A stretch of 64,000 nucleotides of DNA from an uncultured Bacteroidales bacterium (GTDB lineage: Bacteria > Bacteroidota > Bacteroidia > Bacteroidales > Paludibacteraceae): contig CAMUYI010000006.1 in the NCBI GenBank assembly GCA_947164985.1, forward strand, positions 53,172-117,171, given 5' to 3'. Positions 44,518 to 54,842 of this stretch are shown here, in pieces; the stretch's first letter is position 1, and each line of letters opens with the position of its first letter. A program made the translations under genes and the position numbers. Below the pieces are notes generated by a model. The model saw only the letters and a program-made list of their open reading frames with translations, made no database searches and had not been told where the DNA came from.

Positions 44518-45429
44518 ATGAAACATACACGTGAAATAAAAATCGGCATCCTTGCCGCAGTATGTATTTTCTTGCTTTTCTTTGGTCTCAACTTCCTCAA
44601 AGGCGTTAATATTTTCTCGCCGACCAATAGTTACCACGGCACCTTCGTCAACCTCCACAACCTCGAGGAACAGGCCGCTGTCTATATCCGCGGACATAAA
44701 GTCGGACAAGTGGATAATATCCATTATGACTTCACGCGCGATAGTGCCTTCACCGTTGATATCTCCATCAACCGTGACATCGTCCTGCCGCAAGGCACCC
44801 AAATGGCACTCGTCTCGGACGGTCTCCTGAGCGGCATGGCGATCGAACTCCAACTGCCCGAACAATCAACAATCACCAATGACCAATTACCAATTGCCAA
44901 AGGCTCGTTCATTCCTACCATCTACGTGCCCGGCTTAATGGAGTCCGTTCAGGGTGAACTCATAGCCCATGTGGATGCAGCTATCCAAAGTGTGGACTCC
45001 CTCGTGGCAAGTCTCCAACTGCAAGTGCAGGGAGATCATCTCAAGAATACACTCAGCAATGTGGATCGCGTCACCAGTGACCTCACTGACGTATCGGCTG
45101 ATCTCAAACGAGTAGTGAATAACCAGGTACCGACCATCGTCAAGAACGCCGATAACGCGTTCGCTAATCTTAACGACATCACTTCCGACCTGCAAAAAGC
45201 GGACCTCGCAGCTACTGTCGCACGCGTCGATACAGCCGTTGACGGCATCAATGGCTTCATCGCGGACGTACGCTCGCAAGAGGGAACGTTGGGACAACTC
45301 ATCTATAACAAATCGCTCTATGATCATATCGATGCAACCGTTGTTTCAGCCGACTCTCTCCTCGTCGATCTGAAGGCACACCCCAAACGCTACGTCCAAG
45401 TTTCTGTCTTTGGTAAAAAAGACAAATAA
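44518..45429 (+). CDS. MCE-domain (MlaD-like) protein
   Basis: A 303-residue protein with one N-terminal span (IGILAAVCIFLLFFGLNFLK) and an MCE domain (HNLEEQAAVYIRGHKVGQVD; DGLLSGMAIELQLPEQS), then a long helical tail. MlaD-type proteins carry lipids between membranes. 9 bp after the amidase gene. The stretch STITNDQLPIAKG inside the MCE part is encoded by CAATTACCAA-type heptamer repeats, an in-frame repeat insertion. Confidence 0.85.
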   Translation: MKHTREIKIGILAAVCIFLLFFGLNFLKGVNIFSPTNSYHGTFVNLHNLEEQAAVYIRGHKVGQVDNIHYDFTRDSAFTVDISINRDIVLPQGTQMALVSDGLLSGMAIELQLPEQSTITNDQLPIAKGSFIPTIYVPGLMESVQGELIAHVDAAIQSVDSLVASLQLQVQGDHLKNTLSNVDRVTSDLTDVSADLKRVVNNQVPTIVKNADNAFANLNDITSDLQKADLAATVARVDTAVDGINGFIADVRSQEGTLGQLIYNKSLYDHIDATVVSADSLLVDLKAHPKRYVQVSVFGKKDK

Positions 45430-45836
45430 ACTTTGCAAAACGGCCTAAAAATGCGCTTTTTGATATTTGTGAGTTTTCTAAATAACATGTTTTTTTAACA
45501 TTGTCTTGCAATCTGATAATCAATGAATTAGGTGAGTTATTAACATGTTGAAAACGTGGAACAATTGTCATAACTTACTTAAAAATCAGTGGTTTAGGCG
45601 GGGAACAATTGAACGATAGTACGTATTTTCAAATGATAGAATATAACTGCTTATAAATCCGTAATTTAGGTTATAGCGCTTTTTATTCTGCATTTGGCAG
45701 ATTTGCATAATTCAAAAAAAAGCAGTACCTTTGCACTCGCTTTTGAAAAAGTTTCGGGTTTCAAAGCCCGGAATTTTTTAACGCCCAAATCGAAAAATTA
45801 GGTCACACCTTATATAATAATATATATATACAAAAA
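45430..45836. other. Candidate replication origin region upstream of dnaA
   Basis: A 407-bp gap, AT-rich, with no gene. It holds a DnaA-box-like TTATTAACA (45537-45545, one mismatch to TTATNCACA), a direct repeat GGAACAATTG (45558-45567 and 45602-45611), and the dnaA promoter. All genes from 43235 leftward to 9028 point left; the genes right of 43414 are mostly rightward, as expected near an origin. Only one near-consensus box is clear, so this is tentative. Confidence 0.4.
45702..45733 (+). promoter_or_regulatory. Promoter of dnaA
   Basis: TTTG (45702-45705), 20 nt, TACCTTTG (45726-45733). About 100 bp of leader follows before ATG 45837. Confidence 0.7.
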
Positions 45837-47207
45837 ATGCTAACTTTAAAGGAACAGTGGGCTCAGTGTCAGACCATCTTGGCGGACAACTTGACCAGCA
45901 GTGCTTACCAGACATGGTTCGCACCGATTGTTCCTTTGCAGTTTGCGGAAGGTGTGCTCGTTCTTCAGGTCAAATCGCAGTTCGTGGCTGAGTACATTGA
46001 GCAGAACTATATTCCGCTCCTCTCTGCAGCTATCATCCGTGTCTTCGGCCAGGGCACACGCCTCGAATACCGCGTGCTCATTGACTCCACTTCCGGAGCC
46101 GGCACCAGTGTTCCTTCTGCCGGATCACCCGCACAAGCTGTCAATGCACAGTTTATCGTTGGTCAACAGGCTGCAGCGAACTTCGACTCCCAGCTGAACA
46201 ATCTCTATACCTTTGATTCGTTCATCGCCGGAGAACCCAACAAACTGGCGCGCACTGCCGGTCTCGCGATTGCGAAACAACCCGGATACACGGCTTTCAA
46301 CCCGCTCTTCGTCTATGGCGGAAGTGGAGTAGGAAAGACCCACTTGGTCAATGCGATCGGCAACCAAGTCAAGGTGCTTAACCCGCAATCACGTGTCATC
46401 TACGTGAGTGCCAACACCTTCAAGTTGCAGTACCAGGATGCTACGCGCAATAATCGCGTCACCGATTTCCTCAATTTCTATCAATCGGTGGATGTGCTCA
46501 TCGTCGATGATATCCAGTATTTTGCGGGCCTCAAGTCCACGCAAGACACCTTCTTCCATATCTTTAACTACCTCCAGCAGAGCCGCAAACAGATCATCCT
46601 GACCTGCGATCGTCCGCCGGTAGAACTCAAAGATCTGGAAGAACGACTCTTGACCCGCTTCAAATGGGGTTTGTCCGCGGAGATCAAACAACCGGACTAC
46701 CTCTTGCGCAAGAATATCCTCCTCTCCAAAATGCACCGGGATGGCATCTCGCTCTCCGTGGAAGTCGTGGATTTCATTGCGCAGAATGTGCGTAACTCGG
46801 TACGTGACCTTGAGGGTATCCTTGCTTCGCTCCTTGCGCACTCGACGCTCACCGACGAAGAGATCAACCTTAAGCTGGCAGAGCAAGTGGTCAGCCATAT
46901 TGTGGCGCTGCAACCCCGCGCGATCTCCATCGGTGACGTCTTGACGGCTACAGCCGACCATTACGGCGTCACGGAGAAATCACTCCTGTCCAATAACCGC
47001 TCACGCGAAGTGACACAAGTGCGCCACGTGGCCGCTTATCTTTGCAAAGAACTGACATCCAGTTCGCTCACCGAGATAGGCTTCAAACTCGGACGACGCA
47101 CCCACGCTACTATGCTGCACTCCGTCGCGCTCATCAACCAGCAATTGGAGTTTGACGCTTCCCTCAGACAGCATATCGCTCAAATAGAATCCGCTTTACG
47201 GTATTAA
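45837..47207 (+). CDS. dnaA: Chromosomal replication initiator protein
   Basis: A 456-residue DnaA. Domain I (LTSSAYQTWFAPIVPLQFAE), a short variable domain II, then AAA+ domain III with Walker A GGSGVGKTH (161-169) and Walker B VLIVDDIQYF (about 221-230). The C-terminal DNA-binding domain IV has LGRRTHATMLHSVALI, matching the DnaA signature. It melts the origin. Own promoter at 45702. The terminator at 47222 separates it from groL, which is on the other strand. Confidence 0.96.
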   Translation: MLTLKEQWAQCQTILADNLTSSAYQTWFAPIVPLQFAEGVLVLQVKSQFVAEYIEQNYIPLLSAAIIRVFGQGTRLEYRVLIDSTSGAGTSVPSAGSPAQAVNAQFIVGQQAAANFDSQLNNLYTFDSFIAGEPNKLARTAGLAIAKQPGYTAFNPLFVYGGSGVGKTHLVNAIGNQVKVLNPQSRVIYVSANTFKLQYQDATRNNRVTDFLNFYQSVDVLIVDDIQYFAGLKSTQDTFFHIFNYLQQSRKQIILTCDRPPVELKDLEERLLTRFKWGLSAEIKQPDYLLRKNILLSKMHRDGISLSVEVVDFIAQNVRNSVRDLEGILASLLAHSTLTDEEINLKLAEQVVSHIVALQPRAISIGDVLTATADHYGVTEKSLLSNNRSREVTQVRHVAAYLCKELTSSSLTEIGFKLGRRTHATMLHSVALINQQLEFDASLRQHIAQIESALRY

Positions 47208-47221
47208 TAATGTGAACAAAA

Positions 47222-47253
47222 GAAAAACGACATCCATTAGGGTGTCGTTTTTC
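47222..47253. terminator. Bidirectional terminator between dnaA and groL
   Basis: GAAAAACGACA, a 10-nt loop, TGTCGTTTTTC: 11-bp stem with A and T runs on both sides. Serves dnaA (rightward) and the groESL operon (leftward). Confidence 0.8.
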
Positions 47254-47333
47254 CTATTACCTTTTAACGTGACGGAGTCACCATTTTAACTTTTTAACGT
47301 TTTGATACAATCAAAACCATCTTAACGGGATGA

Positions 47334-48992
<1,659 letters not shown>

Positions 48993-49268
48993 TTATTTGA
49001 GTACGGCCAGAACGTCGCTCTGTCGCATGATCAAATATTTCTCGCCTTCGAACTCCAACTCTGTACCTGCATATTTGCCATACAGCACTTGGTCGCCCGG
49101 CTTCAAGATCATCTCTTCGTCTTTCGTTCCGTTACCTACTGCCAGCACTTCGCCGCGTAATGGTTTCTCTTTTGCACTGTCCGGAATGATGATTCCGCCT
49201 ACAGTCGTCTCTTCTGCAGCCGCTGCCTTTACCAGCACGCGATCTGCCAATGGTTGAATCTTACTCAT
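48993..49268 (-). CDS. groES: Co-chaperonin GroES
   Basis: A 91-residue Gro[42 protein letters not shown], then [20 protein letters not shown]. Caps GroEL. First gene of the groESL operon. No TTTG-N20-TAnnTTTG promoter was found upstream; instead a sigma-54-like element is present (see findings). Confidence 0.95.
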   Translation of the reverse strand: MSKIQPLADRVLVKAAAAEETTVGGIIIPDSAKEKPLRGEVLAVGNGTKDEEMILKPGDQVLYGKYAGTELEFEGEKYLIMRQSDVLAVLK

Positions 49269-49305
49269 AGTATTTTTGTTTTAATAATTTGCTACTTTGT
49301 CTATG

Positions 49306-49320
49306 ACAAACAATGTGCCA
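49306..49320 (-). promoter_or_regulatory. Sigma-54-like promoter of groESL
   Basis: On the minus strand TGGCAC (49320-49315), 5 nt, TTGT (49309-49306), close to the sigma-54 form TGGCAC-N5-TTGC. The transcript would start about 25 bp before ATG 49268. Confidence 0.6.
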
Positions 49321-49332
49321 AGTGGTTTTTTA

Positions 49333-49347
49333 CTGCCAAAATGGCAG
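49333..49347. promoter_or_regulatory. Palindrome CTGCCA-AAA-TGGCAG upstream of groESL
   Basis: A perfect 6-bp inverted repeat with a 3-bp centre, 12 bp upstream of the -24 element. A near copy, CTGCCA-ATT-TGTCAG, precedes dnaK. It could be an activator or repressor site. It also lies in the leader of the divergent ubiE promoter. Confidence 0.55.
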
Positions 49348-49351
49348 TTTT

Positions 49352-49383
49352 TTTGCATATGTTAAAAAAAAGTAGTAATTTTG
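49352..49383 (+). promoter_or_regulatory. Promoter of ubiE
   Basis: TTTG (49352-49355), 20 nt, TAATTTTG (49376-49383). Divergent from groES. Rules out the upstream TTG start at 49381. Confidence 0.7.
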
Positions 49384-49392
49384 TCGACGAAA

Positions 49393-50085
49393 ATGGAAGA
49401 AAAACAACATATAGGACAACTCTTTGACCGCATTGCCGGTACCTACGATGGACTCAACCATGGTCTGTCGCTCAATATCGACCGTCTTTGGCGTCGCAAA
49501 ACCGTCGCTTTGATGCAACCCGCTAAACACGTCCTCGATGTAGCCATCGGTACCGCCGATCTCACCATCGAAATGTTCCGCCAGCACAAAGCCGAACAGG
49601 TCACAGGCATCGATCTCTCCGACCAGATGATGGCCATCGGTCAGAAAAAAATCTCAAATCTCCAATATCCAATCTCCAATGTCCAATTTGTGCATGCCAA
49701 TGCACAAGCCATGCCCTTTGAAGACGCCTCTTTTGATGCCGTCACCTGCGCTTTCGGCTGTCGTAACTTCAGCAACTTGGACGAAGGCCTGCGTGAGATG
49801 TACCGCGTCCTCAAACCCGGTGGACAAGTAACCATCCTCGAGTTCTCCTATCCCTCGAACCGTCTCGTGCGCGCGTGTTACGATATATATTTTACGCGCG
49901 TGCTACCCCTCATTGGCCGTATCGTCAGCCGCGACAAAACGGCATACACCTATCTCAATAAGTCCGTCAAGTCCTTCTGCTGGGGTGAAGCCTTCGTCCA
50001 ACATCTCCACGATGCCGGTTTCTCTTCCGAAAACTTCATCCCCCTCACCTTCGGCATCGCCACCATCTACACGGCTCAAAAATAA
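49393..50085 (+). CDS. ubiE: Menaquinone/ubiquinone C-methyltransferase
   Basis: A 230-residue SAM methyltransferase: RIAGTYDGLNHGLSLNIDRL, the SAM loop VLDVAIGTADLTIEMF, and VLKPGGQVTILEFSYP, the UbiE/MenG pattern. It makes the last C-methylation of menaquinone. Start ATG 49393 is after the promoter. An inserted piece KISNLQYPISNVQF between SAM motifs is encoded by CCAATAT/CCAATCTCC heptamers. Confidence 0.9.
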   Translation: MEEKQHIGQLFDRIAGTYDGLNHGLSLNIDRLWRRKTVALMQPAKHVLDVAIGTADLTIEMFRQHKAEQVTGIDLSDQMMAIGQKKISNLQYPISNVQFVHANAQAMPFEDASFDAVTCAFGCRNFSNLDEGLREMYRVLKPGGQVTILEFSYPSNRLVRACYDIYFTRVLPLIGRIVSRDKTAYTYLNKSVKSFCWGEAFVQHLHDAGFSSENFIPLTFGIATIYTAQK

Positions 50086-50123
50086 TTTTTAATTCTTAAT
50101 TTTGAATTTGTAATTTATATATT

Positions 50124-50429
50124 ATGGTTAAGCACATTATTCTTTGGAAACTTCGCTCGGAACTGAGCGAAACGGAGAAACGCGAGAAAGCGCTCGCTAT
50201 CAAACAAGGCCTCGAATCGCTCAAAGGCCAAGTGCCCGGTCTCATCGACATCCATGTGCAGATCGACGGACGTCTCGAAACCAGCAATGCGGATATCATG
50301 CTCGACTCCACGCTCGAATCCTTTGATGCCCTCAAAGGCTACGCCGTACATCCTGCCCATCTCGCAGTAGCCAACGGCGTCGTTCGGCCTAACACCGAAC
50401 TCCGTACCTGTCTCGATTACGAATGTTAA
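50124..50429 (+). CDS. Dabb-domain protein
   Basis: A 101-residue single-domain protein: MVKHIILWKLRSELSETEKR, LESLKGQVPGLIDIHVQIDG and DALKGYAVHPAHLAVANGVV are the stress-response alpha-beta barrel (Dabb) pattern. Such small dimers often have unknown substrates. It is 38 bp after ubiE, with a TTTTTAATTC repeat between, and probably co-transcribed. Confidence 0.85.
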   Translation: MVKHIILWKLRSELSETEKREKALAIKQGLESLKGQVPGLIDIHVQIDGRLETSNADIMLDSTLESFDALKGYAVHPAHLAVANGVVRPNTELRTCLDYEC

Positions 50430-50436
50430 GGAATCT

Positions 50437-51342
50437 TTATCTGCGACTCGGTTTGATGTTGTGATAGTTGTTGATCAACCGGCAATGCTCGCAGTTATAC
50501 CATTGATAGGTGAGGGTAATACCTAACTGGAACCAGCCGTCGTTCCAGTGTATCTGTTGTTTACCGTAACGGTCGGTGTATGTCCCGAAAGTACCACCTA
50601 ACTCAATCTTTTGGCTGTTCTGATTCTTGGCCAACGGCCAGGCATCCAGGTTCATGTATTGGGTATCGATCACTCCCTCTTGAACCAATAACTCCGCACT
50701 CAGCGATAACGATGAACTCAATTTCCAACTGTAACCTAAACCTAATTGAATCATCGGCAGAAAAGAGAAAGTCTTACCTTGCACTTCGCGACGCTCCTTG
50801 CCCGCCGGTACGCTCTTCATGTAGTAGAAATCATACTCTAAGTTGAAACTTCCTGTCATCGCGACTCCGCCATATAAGTATAGGCCCGCGCGTACAAACG
50901 GATAATATTGAATACCTACGGAAGGCTGAGCTATGATCGACTGGAACCTGCGATAATCGCTACGAGGTGGATTCAGACTGTTGAATTTCAATTCGTTATT
51001 GGCGCGTAGTGTACCGGCTAACAACGCGAATCGCATATTGCAGTGATTACCGATCGGCTGGTTGTATGAGAACCATAAACCGCCACCCAGACTAAGATTG
51101 TTCAGATTAAAACCGCCATTGAAAGCCACACCCTCATTGTCTGCGTCGCCGAAATAGTACAACGCACTGATGTTCGTACTCACTCCCTGAGAAACAAAGA
51201 AATTCTTCGTTGAGTACAAACCCGTTTGACGACTTGCCTTCGTGGTCCATACAATACGATCATTAGCGCCACGCGCCATACAAAAAACAGGCAAGAATAG
51301 CAAGATACCTATAAGGACATATATGTTGTGTCGGACCTTCAT
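50437..51342 (-). CDS. Outer-membrane beta-barrel-like protein
   Basis: A 301-residue exported protein. Signal IYVLIGILLFLPVFCMARGA; then alternating hydrophobic strands rich in Tyr, Phe and Gly (LSLGGGLWFSYNQPIG, AGLYLYGGVAMTGSFNLEYD, LGLGYSWKLSSSLSLSAELL). This fits a small barrel, perhaps of the PorT/OmpW-like size class, but no specific family is recognised. Own promoter at 51367-51398. Faces the Dabb gene tail to tail. Confidence 0.65.
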   Translation of the reverse strand: MKVRHNIYVLIGILLFLPVFCMARGANDRIVWTTKASRQTGLYSTKNFFVSQGVSTNISALYYFGDADNEGVAFNGGFNLNNLSLGGGLWFSYNQPIGNHCNMRFALLAGTLRANNELKFNSLNPPRSDYRRFQSIIAQPSVGIQYYPFVRAGLYLYGGVAMTGSFNLEYDFYYMKSVPAGKERREVQGKTFSFLPMIQLGLGYSWKLSSSLSLSAELLVQEGVIDTQYMNLDAWPLAKNQNSQKIELGGTFGTYTDRYGKQQIHWNDGWFQLGITLTYQWYNCEHCRLINNYHNIKPSRR

Positions 51343-51366
51343 GATATCGGTTTTTCAAATCGGCTA

Positions 51367-51398
51367 CAAAGGTACTACTTTTTTTGCATATATGCAAA
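51367..51398 (-). promoter_or_regulatory. Promoter of the barrel protein gene
   Basis: TTTG (51398-51395), 20 nt, TACCTTTG (51374-51367) on the minus strand. Confidence 0.7.
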
Positions 51399-51458
51399 TA
51401 ATTGTTCATTTTTTTTGAAAAAACACACAAAAAAGGAACCCTTTTGAGATTCCTTTAG

Positions 51459-51531
51459 TAGTGCTACCCGGACTCGAACCGGGGTTTACGGCGTGAGAGG
51501 CCGTTGTCCTAGGCCACTAGACGATAGCACC
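51459..51531 (-). tRNA. tRNA-Glu (anticodon CTC)
   Basis: Minus strand: acceptor GGTGCTA/TAGCACT, D-arm TCGTCTAGTGGCCTAGGACA (the glutamate form), anticodon stem ACGGC/GCCGT with loop CTCTCAC (anticodon CTC), T-arm CCCGG-TTCGAGT-CCGGG. First pair is G-U. CCA not encoded. Its promoter is at 51607-51638. Confidence 0.9.
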
Positions 51532-51606
51532 CGGAAGTGTCCCCTTAATCGGGGAAACTGGCTTCCGCCGGAAGGGGCTATTACGCTCCTCGAACGAAAG
51601 CGGGTG

Positions 51607-51638
51607 CAAAAGTACTGCTTTTTTTTGATATGACCAAA
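51607..51638 (-). promoter_or_regulatory. Promoter of tRNA-Glu
   Basis: TTTG (51638-51635), 20 nt, TACTTTTG (51614-51607). The spacer matches that of the promoter at 63884-63915. Confidence 0.7.
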
Positions 51639-51673
51639 TATTTCGGCAAAAAAATGCAAAAAAACTGCATTTT

Positions 51674-51688
51674 CTGCCAATTTGTCAG
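51674..51688. promoter_or_regulatory. Palindrome CTGCCA-ATT-TGTCAG upstream of dnaK
   Basis: Near-perfect inverted repeat with the same outline as the site at groESL. A further half site, CTGCCAAAATAC, lies at 51696-51707. It is 43 bp upstream of the -24 element. Confidence 0.5.
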
Positions 51689-51731
51689 TGTTTTTCTGCC
51701 AAAATACCCCCTTTTTGCCTCTAAAACCCTT

Positions 51732-51746
51732 TGGCACAGAGTTTGT
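51732..51746 (+). promoter_or_regulatory. Sigma-54-like promoter of dnaK
   Basis: TGGCAC (51732-51737), AGAGT, TTGT (51743-51746). Same spacing and nearly the same flanks (TTGTCAT) as the groESL element. No TTTG-N20-TAnnTTTG promoter was found for dnaK. Confidence 0.6.
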
Positions 51747-51757
51747 CATTCCTTAAG

Positions 51758-51801
51758 CGAACCAGTCGACCAGTTGACCAGATGACCAGTCGACCAGAAA
51801 C
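51758..51801 (+). repeat. GACCAG tandem repeats in the dnaK leader
   Basis: Around 51760-51799, GACCAG (with GT, TT, AT or GT between) repeats four to five times, with two TCGA palindromes. It lies in the predicted 5' untranslated region; possibly a structured leader. Confidence 0.5.
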
Positions 51802-51831
51802 TAGTAATTAATTAAAGAAAGGAAATATACT

Positions 51832-53745
51832 ATGTCTAAGATTATTGGAATTGACCTCGGTACCACGAACTCGTGTGTAGCCGTAATGGAGGGTAACGAA
51901 CCTATCGTCATTGCTAACGCTGAAGGTAAGCGTACGACCCCTTCTGTTGTTGGATTCATCGAGGGCGGTGAGCGTAAAGTAGGTGACCCTGCTAAACGTC
52001 AAGCCATTACGAACCCGACCAAAACTATTTATTCGATCAAGCGTTTCATGGGTGAGACCTACGATCGTCTTGCTTCTGAGATCGCCCGCGTTCCGTATAA
52101 AGTAACAAAAGGCGACAACAACACCCCGCGTGTGGACATCGACGGACGTCTCTATACCCCGCAGGAGATCAGCGCGATCATCCTTCAGAAGATGAAAAAG
52201 ACCGCTGAGGACTACCTCGGACAAGAGGTTACCGAAGCTGTCATCACCGTACCGGCATACTTCAATGACTCGCAACGTCAGGCTACGAAGGAAGCCGGTG
52301 AGATCGCAGGTCTCAACGTACGTCGTATCGTCAACGAACCGACTGCAGCTGCCCTGGCTTATGGCCTAGACAAGTCGAACAAAGACATGAAGATCGTTGT
52401 CTTCGACTGCGGTGGTGGTACCCACGATGTATCGGTCCTCGAACTGGGCGACGGTGTCTTCGAAGTAAAAGCAACCGACGGTGATACCCACCTTGGTGGT
52501 GACGATTTCGACCATCGTATTATCGATTGGCTCGTTCAGGAGTTCAAGAACGAGAACGGTGGAGCCGATCTTTCCAAAGACCCGATGGCTATGCAGCGTC
52601 TGAAAGAGGCAGCAGAGAAAGCTAAGATCGAGCTCTCGTCCTCTACCTCTACGGAAATCAACCTGCCGTATATCATGCCGGTCAACGGCGTACCTGCACA
52701 CCTCGTGAAGACCCTGACGCGTGCTAAATTCGAGCAACTCATCGACGATCTGATCCAGCGTACCATCGCTCCTTGCCGCACGGCTCTGCAGAACGCAGGC
52801 CTCACAACCTCTGATATCGACGAGATCATCCTCGTAGGCGGTTCGACACGTATCCCGGCTATCCAGGATGCAGTACAGAAATTCTTCGGTAAAGCTCCGT
52901 CTAAGGGCGTTAACCCGGATGAGGTTGTAGCCGTAGGTGCAGCCATCCAAGGCGGTGTCCTCACCGGCGACGTCAAGGACGTCCTCCTGCTCGATGTAAC
53001 CCCGCTGAGCCTCGGTATCGAGACCATGGGCGGTGTCATGACCAAGATGATCGAAGCCAACACCACCATCCCGACCAAGAAGACCGAGACCTTCACCACG
53101 GCCGTTGATAATCAACCGTCTGTAGAGATCAAAGTCCTCCAGGGTGAGCGTCCGATGGCGGCACAGAACAAGCAGATCGGTATCTTCCACCTCGATGGAA
53201 TCATGCCTGCCCGTCGTGGCGAACCGCAGATCGAAGTGACCTTCGATATCGACGCCAACGGTATCCTCAATGTTACCGCCAAGGACAAAGCTACCGGCAA
53301 GGAGCAGAAGATCCGTATCGAAGCATCGTCCGGTCTCTCTGACGACGAGATCAAGCGAATGAAAGCCGAGGCTGAGGCCAATGCCGAAGCCGATAAGAAG
53401 GCCAAAGAGCAGGCTGATAAACTCAACAAAGCCGACGCTACGATCTTCCAGACCGAGAAACAACTCGCTGAACTCGGCGACAAGATCCCTGCCGATAAGA
53501 AGGCTCCGATCGAGAAAGCCCTCGCTGACCTCAAGGACGCTTACGCAAAACGTGACGCCGATGCCTGCGAAGCAGCCAACAATGCCCTCATGACAGCCTT
53601 CCAAGCTGCCTCCGCAGAGATGTACGCTGCCCAACAGCAAGCCCAAGCCGGCCAATCCGGCCCGCAAGGCCCGCAACCGGGTTCCGATAACAACAACGGT
53701 GGCAACCCCACCGCCGAAGACGTCGACTTCGAAGAAGTGAAATAA
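51832..53745 (+). CDS. dnaK: Chaperone DnaK (Hsp70)
   Basis: A 637-residue Hsp70: [20 protein letters not shown], then the actin-like ATPase core, the linker [11 protein letters not shown] and the substrate domain, ending in a Gly/Asn/Gln tail with [10 protein letters not shown]. One oddity: [14 protein letters not shown] where most DnaK proteins read DLGGGTFD (Leu to Cys, Phe to His). The sigma-54-like promoter and the GACCAG leader lie upstream. Confidence 0.96.
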   Translation: MSKIIGIDLGTTNSCVAVMEGNEPIVIANAEGKRTTPSVVGFIEGGERKVGDPAKRQAITNPTKTIYSIKRFMGETYDRLASEIARVPYKVTKGDNNTPRVDIDGRLYTPQEISAIILQKMKKTAEDYLGQEVTEAVITVPAYFNDSQRQATKEAGEIAGLNVRRIVNEPTAAALAYGLDKSNKDMKIVVFDCGGGTHDVSVLELGDGVFEVKATDGDTHLGGDDFDHRIIDWLVQEFKNENGGADLSKDPMAMQRLKEAAEKAKIELSSSTSTEINLPYIMPVNGVPAHLVKTLTRAKFEQLIDDLIQRTIAPCRTALQNAGLTTSDIDEIILVGGSTRIPAIQDAVQKFFGKAPSKGVNPDEVVAVGAAIQGGVLTGDVKDVLLLDVTPLSLGIETMGGVMTKMIEANTTIPTKKTETFTTAVDNQPSVEIKVLQGERPMAAQNKQIGIFHLDGIMPARRGEPQIEVTFDIDANGILNVTAKDKATGKEQKIRIEASSGLSDDEIKRMKAEAEANAEADKKAKEQADKLNKADATIFQTEKQLAELGDKIPADKKAPIEKALADLKDAYAKRDADACEAANNALMTAFQAASAEMYAAQQQAQAGQSGPQGPQPGSDNNNGGNPTAEDVDFEEVK

Positions 53746-53758
53746 CCTTTGTTAGGTG

Positions 53759-53820
53759 CTCGGGGCGTCAGACCCGAGATAGAATTCCCCCTCTCTCCCG
53801 TAGAGTGGGGGATTTTTTTT
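53759..53820 (+). terminator. Terminator after dnaK
   Basis: Two hairpins: CTCGGG-GCGTCAGA-CCCGAG (53759-53778), then CCCCC-TCTCTCCCGTAGAGT-GGGGG (53787-53811) with eight T. The second form recurs near 57250, 58090 and 59420. Confidence 0.75.
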
Positions 53821-53837
53821 CTTTTTTTCATAATTTA

Positions 53838-53869
53838 TTTGCATATGTCAAAAAAAATGTATACCTTTG
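53838..53869 (+). promoter_or_regulatory. Promoter of the 258-aa membrane protein gene
   Basis: TTTG (53838-53841), 20 nt, TACCTTTG (53862-53869). Confidence 0.7.
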
Positions 53870-53908
53870 CGGCCGAAAGTATATTGTATCATTTAAAACA
53901 ACACTACT

Positions 53909-54685
53909 ATGCTTGACTTTTTATTGGATTTGCTCATCCTGTTTGTGGCGATCATTCTGCCGATTGGCTTGGCTGTTTATTCGGTGTATCAGAACCTATT
54001 CAAACCCAAATCGCCTGAGATTGCGGGTTACATTTACGACGGAAGCCGGTTGTTCCACTGGCTGCTGATTGTTCTGATGTGCTGCTGGTTGCTCCATCTT
54101 CTGGTTTGGTGTTTAGACTTGTTCGATTCTGCTTTTATTCCTAACGAACTCAGTATATTCTCAAATGGCGGAGTAAAACAGGCGCTTCAGATTCTTGTGA
54201 TAGAATTCGTATATACCATCTGTTATGTGGCGGTGGCTTTCCGCCCTGCGACGGCTGAGGAGTTGGCGGAAGCGAAGGCGAACAAGACGCTGACGATGGA
54301 TCTGGGTTCGGCTGTTACGGGAATGGGAGCGGCTATCCTGGCTTCTATCGTGGCTGTAGGCGGTGTGATCGTGGCTGCGCTCAACCCGATAAACATCATC
54401 CGCGTGGTAGGCAATACAGTTTATTATACTGTTAAGAGTGCTTTCGTCTCGTTTGCGAGTGCGCTGTTTGGACTGGCGCTCATCTTCGGTGTGGTGCTGT
54501 GTATTATCTTTGCCGCTTATTTCTACATGCTACTCTATATCCTCTTTTGCGCAGTAGCAATCATCGTTCGCTATTTCGTGTTGCGCAAGAAGAAAATGGG
54601 GGCATACGCGGAGGGCGAGTCACGCTCCTTCCAAGAGGTGGTTGACAAACTGAAAGCCCGATTCCTAAAGAAAAACGCTGAGTGA
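53909..54685 (+). CDS. Multi-span membrane protein (258 aa)
   Basis: A 258-residue protein with five to six hydrophobic segments (FLLDLLILFVAIILPIGLAV, WLLIVLMCCWLLHLLVWCLD, GAAILASIVAVGGVIVAALN, LFGLALIFGVVLCIIFAAYF). No known domain is recognised. It could be a Bacteroidales-specific envelope protein. The terminator stem at 54674 begins before the stop codon. Confidence 0.7.
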   Translation: MLDFLLDLLILFVAIILPIGLAVYSVYQNLFKPKSPEIAGYIYDGSRLFHWLLIVLMCCWLLHLLVWCLDLFDSAFIPNELSIFSNGGVKQALQILVIEFVYTICYVAVAFRPATAEELAEAKANKTLTMDLGSAVTGMGAAILASIVAVGGVIVAALNPINIIRVVGNTVYYTVKSAFVSFASALFGLALIFGVVLCIIFAAYFYMLLYILFCAVAIIVRYFVLRKKKMGAYAEGESRSFQEVVDKLKARFLKKNAE

Positions 54686-54702
54686 TCTCAGCGTTTTTTT
54701 TT
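54674..54702 (+). terminator. Terminator
   Basis: AACGCTGAG-TGAT-CTCAGCGTT followed by a T-run. The stem overlaps the upstream gene's last codons and stop. Confidence 0.8.
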
Positions 54703-54749
54703 CGTCGTTGTCTTTCGTCAGTTGTCCCACCTCGCGTCCGTGCCGCCCC

Positions 54750-54811
54750 GCTGCTTCGTTCATTTTGCCGGATAATATCCGGCCTGTGCATTTTTTTTCA
54801 TAATTTATTTG
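54750..54811. repeat. Partial copy of the hairpin repeat (copy 0)
   Basis: Shares GCTGCTTCGTTCATTTT, the hairpin GCCGGATAATATCCGGC (54767-54783) and the promoter lead-in CATAATTTATTTGCATAT with the full copies. Contains only the final hairpin before the promoter. Confidence 0.65.
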
Positions 54812-54839
54812 CATATATCAAAAATAATGTGTAATTTTG
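54808..54839 (+). promoter_or_regulatory. Promoter of lipoprotein 54924
   Basis: TTTG (54808-54811), 20 nt, TAATTTTG (54832-54839). Confidence 0.7.
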
Positions 54840-54842
54840 CGC

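Noticed and set aside
52366..53676. Leftward 436-codon frame
   Set aside because: It is antisense to dnaK; long antisense frames are common opposite this gene.
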